Below are positions 7,008 through 15,714 of a stretch of DNA of 57,955 bases, in pieces. Position 1 is the first letter of the stretch; each line of letters opens with the position of its first letter. The stretch comes from Fodinibius sediminis (GTDB lineage Bacteria > Bacteroidota > Rhodothermia > Balneolales > Balneolaceae), in the NCBI RefSeq assembly GCF_900182555.1, contig NZ_FXTH01000020.1, positions 1 to 57,955 of the forward strand, in the 5' to 3' direction. Made by a program: the position numbers and the translations under genes. A model generated the notes under the pieces. That model did no database searches and had not been told where the DNA came from. It worked only from the letters and a program-made list of their open reading frames with translations.

Positions 7008-10001
7008 TTAAAGCTCAAAGGTCAAGATAAAGCAAGAGCCATTATCTTGCGTGATTTCAATTTCACCTCCAAGTTGCTGCGTAAGCGTATGGATTAATTT
7101 AATTCCAAGAGAACCATTGTGACCTTCTTTAACTTCTTCTGGTATTCCAACACCGTTATCCCTGACTTTTAACCTCACAATACCATCTTCTTCATGTACT
7201 GCAATTTTTATATGTCCGTTAGCATGATCGGGAAATGCATGTTTAAAGGCATTGGTCAGAAGTTCATTTAATAACAATCCACACGAGATGGCTTGATCCA
7301 TCTCAAGCTCAACGGGTTCGGTATCATAAGAAATCGATATTTCTTTCGAGCTGTCTATAAAACTCGAGGCAACACTTTCTCCCAGGTTCTGAATATATTC
7401 ATCGAATTGCAGGGAAGAGAACAGCTCCATTTGATAGAGCTGTTCATGGATCAGCCCCATGCTCTGGATACGCGTTTGGCTATCTTGTAAACTTCGATAG
7501 GCTTCTTCGTGCTCGGTAGTATCCTTTTGGAGTTCCAGCAGTCCCGAAATAACAGCCAAATTGTTTTTTACCCGATGGTGAATTTCGGCAAGTAGTATCT
7601 TCTTTTCTTCCAACTGCTCTTTCAACTGCTGTTCTGCTTCTTTTCGCTTAGATATATCCACGTAAATGCCAAAAATGGCAATTATGTCTTCATCTATTTC
7701 CACAGGCACTGTAGCAATAAGGACCGGAACATCTTTTCCATCCTTACATTGGCGGATCGTTTCTATCTGAAAGGATTCCCCCTGTAATGTCCGACTGGTA
7801 ATATCCCGGGCTTCTTGTTTCCGTTCTGGAGGAGCTAAAAAAGAATCAACATCCTTATTTTGTAATTCTGAGAGCTGATACCCGAACATCTCCTCAAAAC
7901 TCTCGTTCACTCTTGTAATCGAGTGATCCTTGTCTAAGAGTACTAATCCCACGGGCGCATTTTCAAAGAGCTGGCTAAAAAGCTCCATGTTTTTCTTTAA
8001 AAGCCGATCCTTTTCTTTACGCTCGGTAATATCTCTTATAATGGCTTGCACGCAATTTTCGCCGTGGAGGGGCATATGGATTAAACTCACCTCAGCCTCA
8101 AAGCAGGTACCGTCCTGGCGTTCAAACTGCCATTCGAAGAATTGATCCTCTCCCAGGAAGGCTTGTTTTACCTTCTTATTGCCTATATCATCTGATGCCT
8201 CCCCTGAGGGTTGTATGGTTGGAAAAAAAGCATTCAGCGCATGGTCCGTAAGCTCATTACAAGAACATCGAAATAGCTCTTCGGCACGCCGATTACAATC
8301 TATTAATTCCTCTTCGCCAAGAATTAAGATCGCATCAAAGGAGGTATCGAACAGACGTTTAAACTTTTGTTCGCTTCGCTTCAAATTTTTCTCAGCATTA
8401 TAACGCTCATATACTCGACCCAACTGATGACCGATTGTCGCCATTCTCTCCAAGAGAAGGGCATCTTCTTCTAACACCTTGGAAGAAAAGAATTCCAGTA
8501 TCCCGACCACCTTCTCGTCAACAAGAATCGGAAAACCAAAACAAGCTCGAATTTTCAGGTCGATATCGGGCAGACGCCGAATAAAATCGGGATCTTCGTG
8601 GGCATTTCGCACCCATTGGGGCCTACCGGTTTCTATGACATCACCCACCATTCCTTCTCCGGGAGAAAACCGGACGCCCATCGTAAACCTCCGGAAGTCC
8701 TCAAACGTTTCCGGGTCTTGTAAATACCAAAGATCAGCCGGATAAAATTCTCCTGAGCCATCATTGGCCGGTTTATAAGCATGACCAACAGGCCAGTCCA
8801 TAAACTCACAAATCTCCTGGATACTTTTCTCCAACGCCTTATCCAAGCCATGAGCTTCATTGGCTATTTTTGTTAAACTGTGAAGCAACTTGGTGAAAGA
8901 CTGTTCTCTTCTAATCTTCTCTTGAGCCTCCTGGAAGTCTGAGATATCACGGACCACGGCCAGCGTATGCACTTCCCCATTTTCTTTAAGTGGCCCAAGC
9001 ATAATATCTACCGGCACCTCGGTTCCATCTTTTCGAATAGCCGATAATTCAAGATCAGCGCCCATCGGCCGTTTATGCGGATTTTCAGTGTACCGGCGGC
9101 AGTGGTCTTTGTGTTCTTCCCGCATAAGCTCGGGAACAAGCATTTCAATGGGATTGCCCACCAGCTCTTCTTCGGAATATCCCATCATGCTTTCGGCCTC
9201 CGGATTGCTATATAGAATCTCACCTTGCTGATCAACTACAAAAATTGCATCTGGCGCGGCATCAAGTAAGCGCTTGAAACGCCCTTCACTTGCCTGAAGC
9301 TCTTCCTCAATATGAATGGTTTCACTGACATCTCGCAAGATGGACAGATGTTGGCCTGGCCGTACATTTGCAATGGCCCGATACTCTGTATATATAACGG
9401 TTCCATCTTTTGCTTCCAGCAGATATTTCCCTTCGTCCGTACCGGTACGCTGGAAATTCTCCCATTTTTTATCTGTATATGATTGCATGGGCGTATAGGT
9501 AATATCTTCCACGCCCATGCCAAGCAATTCCTCTCGGGAATACCCTAACTTCTTGCAAGCTGTTTTATTCACTTGGGTAAACCGCCCTTCATCATCAGCA
9601 ACGAGTATAATATCAAGAGCCTTATCGAATATTGATTTGAAAATGGGATGTTGTATAGAATCTTTTGCAAGAAGTGGTGGAAAAAGACCCTTAATGGAAC
9701 CTAAATATCTGGGCTCCTCCCCACCTTCGATTTGCTGTAGAGATAGTTCAACTATAGTATCATCGCCTTCGGGAAGGGATAAAACAAGAAAGTCATTTGA
9801 TATATCCGAATCTTCAGCGGGACAGAGGCTTGAAGCAAGAGGTCTTGTAATTTCTTGGAGCGTATGACCAATAATTTTAGAAGCAGGATCAAATTGCCTC
9901 TGAAAGGCTTTATTAATATCCGTCACTTCTTTGTTTTGACCAGATATTAAAAGCATTGGAATAGGATTACTCCCAAACAAAGCTTCCTCAACATTCTTCA
10001 T
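7008..10001 (-). CDS. Multi-PAS/GAF sensor histidine kinase (HisKA_2 type)
   Basis: A 997-residue cytosolic sensor kinase with no membrane helix. In order: PAS (about 8-110), PAS (125-235), PAS (245-355), GAF (about 370-525), PAS (545-660), PAS (670-790), then a HisKA_2 dimerisation/phosphoacceptor segment with EIHHRVKNNLAVISGLLELQ (about 805-825) and a HATPase domain (NELLTNAFKHAF; VRDNGVGIPEE; GSLGIKLIHTL). HisKA_2 kinases usually signal through stand-alone response regulators. None is encoded nearby, and the C-terminus carries no receiver domain. PAS and GAF domains can bind haem, flavin or small molecules, but I see no diagnostic ligand residue. It is transcribed away from the XRE-S24 gene. 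Confidence 0.93.
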   Translation of the reverse strand: MKNVEEALFGSNPIPMLLISGQNKEVTDINKAFQRQFDPASKIIGHTLQEITRPLASSLCPAEDSDISNDFLVLSLPEGDDTIVELSLQQIEGGEEPRYLGSIKGLFPPLLAKDSIQHPIFKSIFDKALDIILVADDEGRFTQVNKTACKKLGYSREELLGMGVEDITYTPMQSYTDKKWENFQRTGTDEGKYLLEAKDGTVIYTEYRAIANVRPGQHLSILRDVSETIHIEEELQASEGRFKRLLDAAPDAIFVVDQQGEILYSNPEAESMMGYSEEELVGNPIEMLVPELMREEHKDHCRRYTENPHKRPMGADLELSAIRKDGTEVPVDIMLGPLKENGEVHTLAVVRDISDFQEAQEKIRREQSFTKLLHSLTKIANEAHGLDKALEKSIQEICEFMDWPVGHAYKPANDGSGEFYPADLWYLQDPETFEDFRRFTMGVRFSPGEGMVGDVIETGRPQWVRNAHEDPDFIRRLPDIDLKIRACFGFPILVDEKVVGILEFFSSKVLEEDALLLERMATIGHQLGRVYERYNAEKNLKRSEQKFKRLFDTSFDAILILGEEELIDCNRRAEELFRCSCNELTDHALNAFFPTIQPSGEASDDIGNKKVKQAFLGEDQFFEWQFERQDGTCFEAEVSLIHMPLHGENCVQAIIRDITERKEKDRLLKKNMELFSQLFENAPVGLVLLDKDHSITRVNESFEEMFGYQLSELQNKDVDSFLAPPERKQEARDITSRTLQGESFQIETIRQCKDGKDVPVLIATVPVEIDEDIIAIFGIYVDISKRKEAEQQLKEQLEEKKILLAEIHHRVKNNLAVISGLLELQKDTTEHEEAYRSLQDSQTRIQSMGLIHEQLYQMELFSSLQFDEYIQNLGESVASSFIDSSKEISISYDTEPVELEMDQAISCGLLLNELLTNAFKHAFPDHANGHIKIAVHEEDGIVRLKVRDNGVGIPEEVKEGHNGSLGIKLIHTLTQQLGGEIEITQDNGSCFILTFEL

Positions 10002-10152
10002 TAAATCATATAACTTTTATAAGATAGACTTTCCCTTCTACCAACCAACAGTACAAATCCTAAATGAAAAAGCACTAATTTTTGATTACACTGTTAAGTG
10101 TATCTATATCACAATAAAATCCCAAGTATGGGAATAGTTATTTACATTCGTT

Positions 10153-10845
10153 ATGCCTGCAAGAAAAATATTTAGTGAAAGACTAAAAGAGTTGGAACAA
10201 GTATTAGGCCTTACACCTACTGAAATGGCTAATATCGGGGACTGCAGTCAGTCTACGTATTACCGGTATAGAAAAGGAGAGTCCATCCCCGACCTGGAAT
10301 TTTTAAATAATATTCTCAAAAATAAGAATAAAATAAACGCTGAATGGCTCCTCAAAGGAATTTATCCTATCCTCAAAAAGGATACATTGAAAAATAGTGA
10401 CAAAACCAGAAATCCGATTAAATTTTTAAATTTGCCCTATTATACAATGAACCCTATACAAGAAGGGGGAGAAGGACAATTGTCTGTAGAGGAGTGGAAA
10501 AACCCCTCCCGTACCATTCCCTTTTGCAATACGTTCATAAATACCATAGTTGAACCTGACACAAACAATCTTTTAGCTGTTAATGTTAAATGTGACTCCA
10601 TGAGTCCAGTTATAAAACCTGGAAGCATTATCTTGGTAAATAGAGATCAAACCGATCCTGCCGGTGACGGCATTTTTATTGTACAATTAGATGATGAAAT
10701 ACGGATGAAATTGGTTCAACGTCTTCCCTCAAAACGGTTACAGCTCTCAACAATAAATAATAAGTTTAATCCCATTGAAGTGGGATTAGATGAGGATAAT
10801 TTTGATATCATCGGCCGAATAATATGGAGGGGGGCAGCGGTGTAA
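10153..10845 (+). CDS. XRE-family repressor with S24 (LexA/CI-like) peptidase domain
   Basis: A 230-residue repressor of the phage CI type. An N-terminal HTH_XRE domain (about 8-50; LTPTEMANIGDCSQSTYYRYRKG is typical of phage-type regulators) is joined by a linker to an S24 peptidase fold with nucleophile Ser149 (CDSMSP) and general-base Lys186 (EIRMKLV). Such proteins dimerise through the C-domain and may self-cleave on RecA activation. No clear Ala-Gly or Cys-Gly cleavage pair is seen in the linker, so cleavage is uncertain. It starts 151 bp from the divergent kinase gene. In the island it may control excision or stress-linked expression. Confidence 0.88.
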   Translation: MPARKIFSERLKELEQVLGLTPTEMANIGDCSQSTYYRYRKGESIPDLEFLNNILKNKNKINAEWLLKGIYPILKKDTLKNSDKTRNPIKFLNLPYYTMNPIQEGGEGQLSVEEWKNPSRTIPFCNTFINTIVEPDTNNLLAVNVKCDSMSPVIKPGSIILVNRDQTDPAGDGIFIVQLDDEIRMKLVQRLPSKRLQLSTINNKFNPIEVGLDEDNFDIIGRIIWRGAAV

Positions 10846-11034
10846 TAGAGGTAAATTTTTTGAATATAGATATTCACATTTTCTTAATGGTAGGTTGCCT
10901 ATCTCTTTTATATATGAATTAGTTTCAGTCAATTTGACTCTTTTACCAATCTGCAAATTGGACTTTTGGGATTCTATTATTCACTAAAAGAAGTTATGTC
11001 AATTTCTATTGACATGGGGAGTTTAGATACGTAC

Positions 11035-11062
11035 ATTAATGAGTGAACGCTCACTTATTAAT
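11035..11062. promoter_or_regulatory. Putative TetR-type operator, site B (long palindrome)
   Basis: The core AGTGAACGCTCACT (11042-11055) matches the efflux-operon operator, and ATTAAT arms on both sides extend the symmetry to 28 bp with mismatches only at the g/t outside the half-sites and in the centre. It precedes the small ORF at 11039 and the hydrolase gene at 11249. Confidence 0.6.
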
Positions 11063-11206
11063 GTGACTTTAGATATATGTAAGCTCCTGGAGGATATAAG
11101 TAAAGAAGATCATTCAGAGTTCATTCTCATTGATATCAAATGTCAGAATCATGAAGCTATTAGACAGGGTTACAAGCTCAGAAAACGTTTTAAGTTCAGT
11201 AAATAA
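11039..11206 (+). CDS. Possible 55-residue small protein
   Basis: The ATG at 11039 opens a 55-codon frame ending TAA at 11204-11206. The predicted product has an amphipathic, Lys/Arg-rich C-terminus (QGYKLRKRFKFSK) and no family I recognise. Its first codons coincide with the operator core, so the residues SERSL may be an accident of the palindrome and the ORF may not be translated. It ends 42 bp before the hydrolase gene. The rest of the stretch 10846-11248 shows only the operator. Confidence 0.3.
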   Translation: MSERSLINVTLDICKLLEDISKEDHSEFILIDIKCQNHEAIRQGYKLRKRFKFSK

Positions 11207-11248
11207 ACGATCCAAACTAGACGAAGAATTTAAAAGAATGAGGATGCT

Positions 11249-12073
11249 ATGTATATGATCAATTTAAGACAGGATGGAGTTGACGGAAATGTTTTTTCGA
11301 ACAAAGAACATCTATTTAATCTCGATCGAAATGGAAAGATAAAACAGATTAATGAGACGGAGTTGTTGTCAGCGATTAATGGGAAAAGTGTATTGGTACT
11401 TGTGCATGGTTTCTATGAGGAAATTTTTGATGTTTTGTCATATTACTTGACTCTGGATTATCACTACCGAAAATCTTTAACTGATAAATATGATGCCATT
11501 GTGGGTTTTATTTGGCCAAGCGGGGAGTCGAAATATGGTAATTACCATTCAAAAGAACATATAAGAAAAGCAGGATCGTTCTTTCGGCATTGGGTGTATC
11601 GTCTGAATTGCGCCCAATGCACAATAGATGTTATGAGCAATGGTATGGGATCTTTGGTTGTATATCATTCTTTCCAAATTCCCGGGGATTTTAGGATCCG
11701 AAATATTTTTTTGATGGGAGCGGGCATCCCTCAAGAAGTGCAAACAAATATATCTCAAATGGAGAAGATTGTTGATCTAGTAAAGCATATATGGGTGTTT
11801 TATATCGAAAATAACAACTCCCACGATAATAAATCAGTCAAGAATAAGGCTAAAAAGCCAATGATATATTCAGAGCGGAAGAAATGGGAGAAACAGACAG
11901 CCCAAATACAAAATGTTAGCTTAGCAAACTTAACGGGACTGATAGATGATTATCGCGGTTACCAGAGTTTGACATTCGTAATTGAATTAATTGGAGCATT
12001 GCTTTCGAATAGTCAAAACCTTTTAAGTACAACGGTAAATGATGTAAAGGAAAGAGTTTTAAACGACAGTTAA
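11249..12073 (+). CDS. Alpha/beta-hydrolase-like protein lacking the nucleophile serine
   Basis: A 274-residue protein with the alpha/beta-hydrolase pattern of the DUF900-like group: strand plus oxyanion loop VLVLVHGF (about 48-55), then VGFIWPSG (85-92). The nucleophile elbow, normally HSMGS in this group, reads SNGMGS at 130-135, so the Ser is replaced by Gly132 and the preceding His by Asn. It is therefore probably not a serine hydrolase; it may be a binding protein or a decaying enzyme. No signal peptide is seen. An AGGA sequence 4 bp before the ATG supports this start. A terminator hairpin follows at 12114-12162. Confidence 0.65.
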   Translation: MYMINLRQDGVDGNVFSNKEHLFNLDRNGKIKQINETELLSAINGKSVLVLVHGFYEEIFDVLSYYLTLDYHYRKSLTDKYDAIVGFIWPSGESKYGNYHSKEHIRKAGSFFRHWVYRLNCAQCTIDVMSNGMGSLVVYHSFQIPGDFRIRNIFLMGAGIPQEVQTNISQMEKIVDLVKHIWVFYIENNNSHDNKSVKNKAKKPMIYSERKKWEKQTAQIQNVSLANLTGLIDDYRGYQSLTFVIELIGALLSNSQNLLSTTVNDVKERVLNDS

Positions 12074-12113
12074 TGTAAACGGACACCAAAGAAAATGCTT
12101 GAAAAACAAGCAG

Positions 12114-12162
12114 AAAGGGTGCACGTGTTTACGGTTACCAAAATATAAACACGCGCACCTTT
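12114..12162. terminator. Terminator-like hairpin after the hydrolase gene
   Basis: AAAGGGTGCACGTGTTT (12114-12130) is complementary to AAACACGCGCACCTTT (12147-12162) with few mismatches and a loop of about 16 bases. It separates the hydrolase gene from the outer-membrane barrel gene. Confidence 0.65.
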
Positions 12163-12230
12163 AATATGAAATCATAGATCATTTAGTAGAATGATCTAAT
12201 CAATTAAAATATACCTTATGGAGGTTGACT

Positions 12231-12878
12231 ATGCAATTTACAAAACAAAATATAAAACTTTACACAAGTATATTAGCAGGAATACTTATTCTGTTAACCA
12301 CTTCTCAACTACAAGCACAGAATTATCGTCCAGTAAACTGGGGGGTTAAAGCCGGTATTAATGCGGCAGACCTATATGGCGATGATGTTGGTGGTACTTC
12401 AGCAATAGCTGGATTCAGCGGAGGTGTTTGGTTAAACTATCGTCTGGCCGATTATTTTTCTATCCAACCGGAAGTGCTGTTCAGTACTAAAGGATCGGAT
12501 GTGGATACCGGTCTTCTAGGAGAAGCAGGATCAACAGAATATCGATTCGGATATTTAGAAATTCCTGTCTTAGCAAAAATCCATATGCCAACAGGCAGTA
12601 ATATTGAACCCAATCTATATGTAGGCCCAGAACTGGGTTTTTCTCTTTACGGGGATGCAAATGACATAGAGGTTGACAACCAAATGAGTGATACAGAGTT
12701 TGGTCTAGTTTTTGGAGGTGGGCTCGATTTAGGCTTAGACCAGCCTTCAGCATTTCTATTGCAAAGTGTAGGACTAGACTTGCGTTATACGCTAGGCCTC
12801 ACTGATACTTTTGATGTTGTTGGAGATCCCGAAGTGAGGAATGGTGCATTTACAGCAGCTATTACACTGGGATTTTAA
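12231..12878 (+). CDS. Outer-membrane beta-barrel protein (PorT-like)
   Basis: A 215-residue outer-membrane protein. The ATG at 12231 is chosen because GGAGG lies 6 bp upstream (12220-12224) and it opens a signal peptide ending near TTSQLQAQ. The mature part has alternating hydrophobic strands with family-typical phrases: WGVKAGINAADLYG, YFSIQPEVLFSTKGS, LEIPVLAKIH, VYVGPELGFSL-type strands, LRYTLGLTD and the terminal strand FTAAITLGF. This fits the PorT/outer_membrane_beta-barrel (OMP_b-brl_2) families common in Bacteroidetes. No ligand or enzyme function can be read from it. It stands alone between two terminators. Confidence 0.85.
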   Translation: MQFTKQNIKLYTSILAGILILLTTSQLQAQNYRPVNWGVKAGINAADLYGDDVGGTSAIAGFSGGVWLNYRLADYFSIQPEVLFSTKGSDVDTGLLGEAGSTEYRFGYLEIPVLAKIHMPTGSNIEPNLYVGPELGFSLYGDANDIEVDNQMSDTEFGLVFGGGLDLGLDQPSAFLLQSVGLDLRYTLGLTDTFDVVGDPEVRNGAFTAAITLGF

Positions 12879-12908
12879 GTTTCAAAGCTAAGGCTAGTAA
12901 ATAACTGC

Positions 12909-12940
12909 AATAGCCGGAGGTTGGATAACCTCCGGCTATT
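12909..12940. terminator. Perfect 14-bp stem-loop terminator
   Basis: AATAGCCGGAGGTT and AACCTCCGGCTATT form a perfect 14-bp stem with a GGAT loop, 30 bp after the barrel gene stop codon. The region from here to 13171 holds no gene that I can support. Confidence 0.85.
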
Positions 12941-13171
12941 CATCAAAATTATTAATGGTATTATCTTTGATTTTAAAAGAGGGCTTGGAGCTTCAATGAA
13001 AGAGTAAATAATGCTTATGTAAGGCAATAAACCACCCATGCTGAGATTATTTATTTCTATAAATTCAATAAGAAAAGATGGGCTTATAATCTGAATTTTA
13101 TAGGCGAATAGCTAAGTAAGAAGCGTAACCACATCTCAAGCATTTCCAAACTAAAAAGTTAAAAACACTTC

Positions 13172-13199
13172 TTGACAGTAAGCAAAAGAACTTATACTT
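13172..13199 (+). promoter_or_regulatory. Promoter of the RND efflux operon
   Basis: TTGACA (13172-13177) and TATACT (13194-13199) are spaced 16 bp apart and lie directly before the palindromic operator, so a bound repressor would block the -10 region or the transcription start. Confidence 0.65.
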
Positions 13200-13218
13200 T
13201 GTGAGTGAACGTTCACTT
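13199..13218. promoter_or_regulatory. Putative TetR-type operator, site C
   Basis: TGTGAGTGAACGTTCACTTA contains a perfect 14-bp palindrome, AGTGAACGTTCACT (13204-13217), overlapping the presumed transcription start of the efflux operon. It is the best copy of the motif repeated at 994, 11042, 19524 and 24062. Confidence 0.7.
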
Positions 13219-13239
13219 AAAATAATTCAAGGAATTATC

Positions 13240-14577
13240 GTGAAGAACATTTTAACTATTGCAATATCATTAATCCTTGTGATTGGGGTTGCTCATGAAT
13301 TAATGGCACAGACGAATAGTGAGGGAAACCAATTAGAGTTGTCTATTGCGATTGAAAAAGCACTTAATAATGCTACTAGTACTCGAATAGCCAAATCTAA
13401 TTCCGAGGCCGCCAAATTTGGAAGTAGTCTACTCTCATCAGACTACATCCCGAAAGTAAATGCTAATATTTCGTATACAAGATCTCAATACCCTCAAATT
13501 ATAACTCCAATCCGCCAAAAGGGTGCTTTCCCGCCTTTGGATGATCACATATATGATGCAACTGTACAGGCTGATTGGGAAGTTTTTGATTTTGGTGAGA
13601 GTCGTGCCATGCGAAAAAAGACGAAAGCACTTGCTGATGCGGCAAATATCAAATACGAGTTAGCCAAGATGGAGACTATCGAATCGACTAGTTCTGCTTT
13701 CATTCAGCTTCAGCAACTAAGAGAGCTAAAAAAGGTTCAAGAAGAACGTATTGAGACCTTGAAGAAAAACAGGAAACAATTGGAGTCATTATTTAATGAA
13801 GGTAGGGTCGCCAAAGTTGATTTGCTAAAAATTGATGATACAATTGTAAGTGCAAAAGCCGCTATTATTTCAACAAATAATAGAATTGACCAAACCTTGT
13901 TAAGACTTTCGGATGATTTAGCTCTTGAAAGAGAACTTACTTTAGCTAATATCAAGCCAATTAATTTTGATAATGATTACGCCTTTAATCCAGATAACGT
14001 AGCTCCGGAATATGCTCCTTCCGTAATTGCAGCCGAGCATCAAAAAGATGCATCTCAGTTTAATGCCAAGGCTTCGTATCGTGCTTTTCTACCGCAATTC
14101 AATTTATTTGCTATGGAGCAGTTCCGATCTGGCAGTAATCTTGAAATAGATGATCAATGGATGGTTGGGATTCGAGTGAGTATCCCAATTTTTGCAGGAA
14201 AGAAAGTAGTCAATAATCAGGTTAAAAAGAAAGAAGCTAAATCCCAGGCAATTCGACTCGAACAAACCCGTCAGCAGTTTCGGCAGCAGTTGAATAAGTT
14301 GACAAATGCACAATATGAAACGCAAAAAAGAATACAATCAATAGAAACTCGAATAAAGTATCTGGAGGAGACCTATCGTGTTGAGAATAAATCATTTCGG
14401 GAAGGGCGGTCTACAATGACTGACTTGTTGACAACAGAGTCTAAGTTAAACGGTGTACGTGCGGAACTGATTGCGATGCGTGCTCAACTTAGAATGTTAA
14501 ATCTAAATATCGCAGTATTAACAGGACAATTAAATAAAGAAATGGCAATAAAACTGGCTGAAGGTGAACCGCGATGA
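13240..14577 (+). CDS. TolC-family outer-membrane efflux channel
   Basis: A 445-residue outer-membrane factor, the exit duct of the tripartite pump encoded with the next two genes. I place the start at the GTG at 13240: AAGGA lies 6 bp before it and the signal peptide (KNILTIAISLILVIGVAHELMAQ) begins there. An upstream in-frame GTG at 13201 would put the operator inside the coding region. The mature protein shows the repeated long amphipathic helices of OEP proteins (LELSIAIEKALNNATSTRIAKSN near the N-terminus and a matching repeat in the second half). The stop overlaps the start of the adaptor gene by 4 bp (ATGA), which points to coupled translation. Confidence 0.9.
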   Translation: MKNILTIAISLILVIGVAHELMAQTNSEGNQLELSIAIEKALNNATSTRIAKSNSEAAKFGSSLLSSDYIPKVNANISYTRSQYPQIITPIRQKGAFPPLDDHIYDATVQADWEVFDFGESRAMRKKTKALADAANIKYELAKMETIESTSSAFIQLQQLRELKKVQEERIETLKKNRKQLESLFNEGRVAKVDLLKIDDTIVSAKAAIISTNNRIDQTLLRLSDDLALERELTLANIKPINFDNDYAFNPDNVAPEYAPSVIAAEHQKDASQFNAKASYRAFLPQFNLFAMEQFRSGSNLEIDDQWMVGIRVSIPIFAGKKVVNNQVKKKEAKSQAIRLEQTRQQFRQQLNKLTNAQYETQKRIQSIETRIKYLEETYRVENKSFREGRSTMTDLLTTESKLNGVRAELIAMRAQLRMLNLNIAVLTGQLNKEMAIKLAEGEPR

Positions 14578-15695
14578 ATCTGAACAAAAAAGATATATTA
14601 ATTCTCTTTACTGTAGTTCTGCTGGGCACTACTCTCGTTTTATGGCTTACTGATGATAATACTACAGCAAAAAATCAGGAACAGAATTCTATAAAGAATT
14701 CAGGTATAGCTGTGGAAGTCACTCGTCCTTCTGTAAAAACTATTGACGAAGAATTACCTTATTTGGGAACAATAACGGGAGCAAAAGATGGCAGTCTTTC
14801 ATTTCGAGTGGGAGGCATGCTTGAAACGATAGAGGTGGAGGAGAGTGAGAAAGTACAAAAAGGTCAGCTTTTGGCTACGGTTTCGGTGCCTGAATTGGAT
14901 GCTCAGCACAGTCGTGCAAAAAGTGAATTAGAAAAGGCTAAATCGGCAAAGGCTTTTTGGGCACGGGAGGTTTCCACAGATAGCACGCTTTACCGAGAGG
15001 GCGCTATCTCTCAAACTGTTTTTAATAAAACTGCCTTCAACTATGAACAGGCCTTAAGTAGTTACCATGCCGCAAAAGCAGCATTGAAAGAAGTCGAAGA
15101 GCGTATAAAACTGACGGAATTACGAGCGCCTGCACAAGGAACGATAGGATCAATAATTGTTCGTGAGGGAAGTAATATTGGTCCTAATCAGCCTGTCTTC
15201 TTTTTTCATCAGGGGCAGACAGTTATTTATGCAGATGTATTGGAGCAAGATATTCAAAAAGGTATAGAAGTAGGGAGTCCAGTAACTGTAGAATTAAATA
15301 ATAAGAGTGTTAAAGGCAATGTTAAACGTATTGATTCACAAGCCAAGCCACCATTTAGAAGTGTACGTGTCTTTGTTGGTTTGCCAGATGGAGTAGTTAG
15401 TGGTCGTCCTTCTGGAGCTGGCGTATCCTTGTCCTTTAAAATAAATAAACAGGAAAATGCACTGCTGCTTCCTGTGTCATCGATAGATTTAAGAGGTGAT
15501 TCACCCCGCATTTTTAAGATTAATAAACAGCAGAAGGTAGAAGCAATACCAGTACAATTGGGTATTCAACAAGGAGAATATCGACAGGTAAAAGGGTCTC
15601 TCTCAGAAACTGATAAAATCATTAGTTCCGGAGTAAATAATGTAGAGTCCGGAGACCGTGTTAAGATTGTTCGTGAAACAACATTGAATATTTAA
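14574..15695 (+). CDS. RND efflux periplasmic adaptor (membrane-fusion protein)
   Basis: A 373-residue HlyD/AcrA-type adaptor that bridges pump and channel. One N-terminal membrane anchor (about 9-25, ILILFTVVLLGTTLVLWL) is followed by the lipoyl half-motifs (GSLSFRVGGMLETIEVEESEKVQKGQ; then ELRAPAQGTIGSIIVREGS), a coiled-coil hairpin between them (about 100-180, rich in Lys/Glu/Ala), a beta-barrel, and a membrane-proximal domain. No lipobox is seen, so it is held by the helix rather than a lipid. It is the middle gene of the operon, 19 bp before the permease gene. Confidence 0.92.
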   Translation: MNLNKKDILILFTVVLLGTTLVLWLTDDNTTAKNQEQNSIKNSGIAVEVTRPSVKTIDEELPYLGTITGAKDGSLSFRVGGMLETIEVEESEKVQKGQLLATVSVPELDAQHSRAKSELEKAKSAKAFWAREVSTDSTLYREGAISQTVFNKTAFNYEQALSSYHAAKAALKEVEERIKLTELRAPAQGTIGSIIVREGSNIGPNQPVFFFHQGQTVIYADVLEQDIQKGIEVGSPVTVELNNKSVKGNVKRIDSQAKPPFRSVRVFVGLPDGVVSGRPSGAGVSLSFKINKQENALLLPVSSIDLRGDSPRIFKINKQQKVEAIPVQLGIQQGEYRQVKGSLSETDKIISSGVNNVESGDRVKIVRETTLNI

Positions 15696-15714
15696 ATTTT
15701 AGAAAACACATTTT

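Noticed and set aside
13201-13239. Earlier GTG start for the TolC-like gene at 13201.
   Set aside because: It lies inside the operator and directly after the -10 element; the GTG at 13240 has AAGGA in front and begins the signal peptide.
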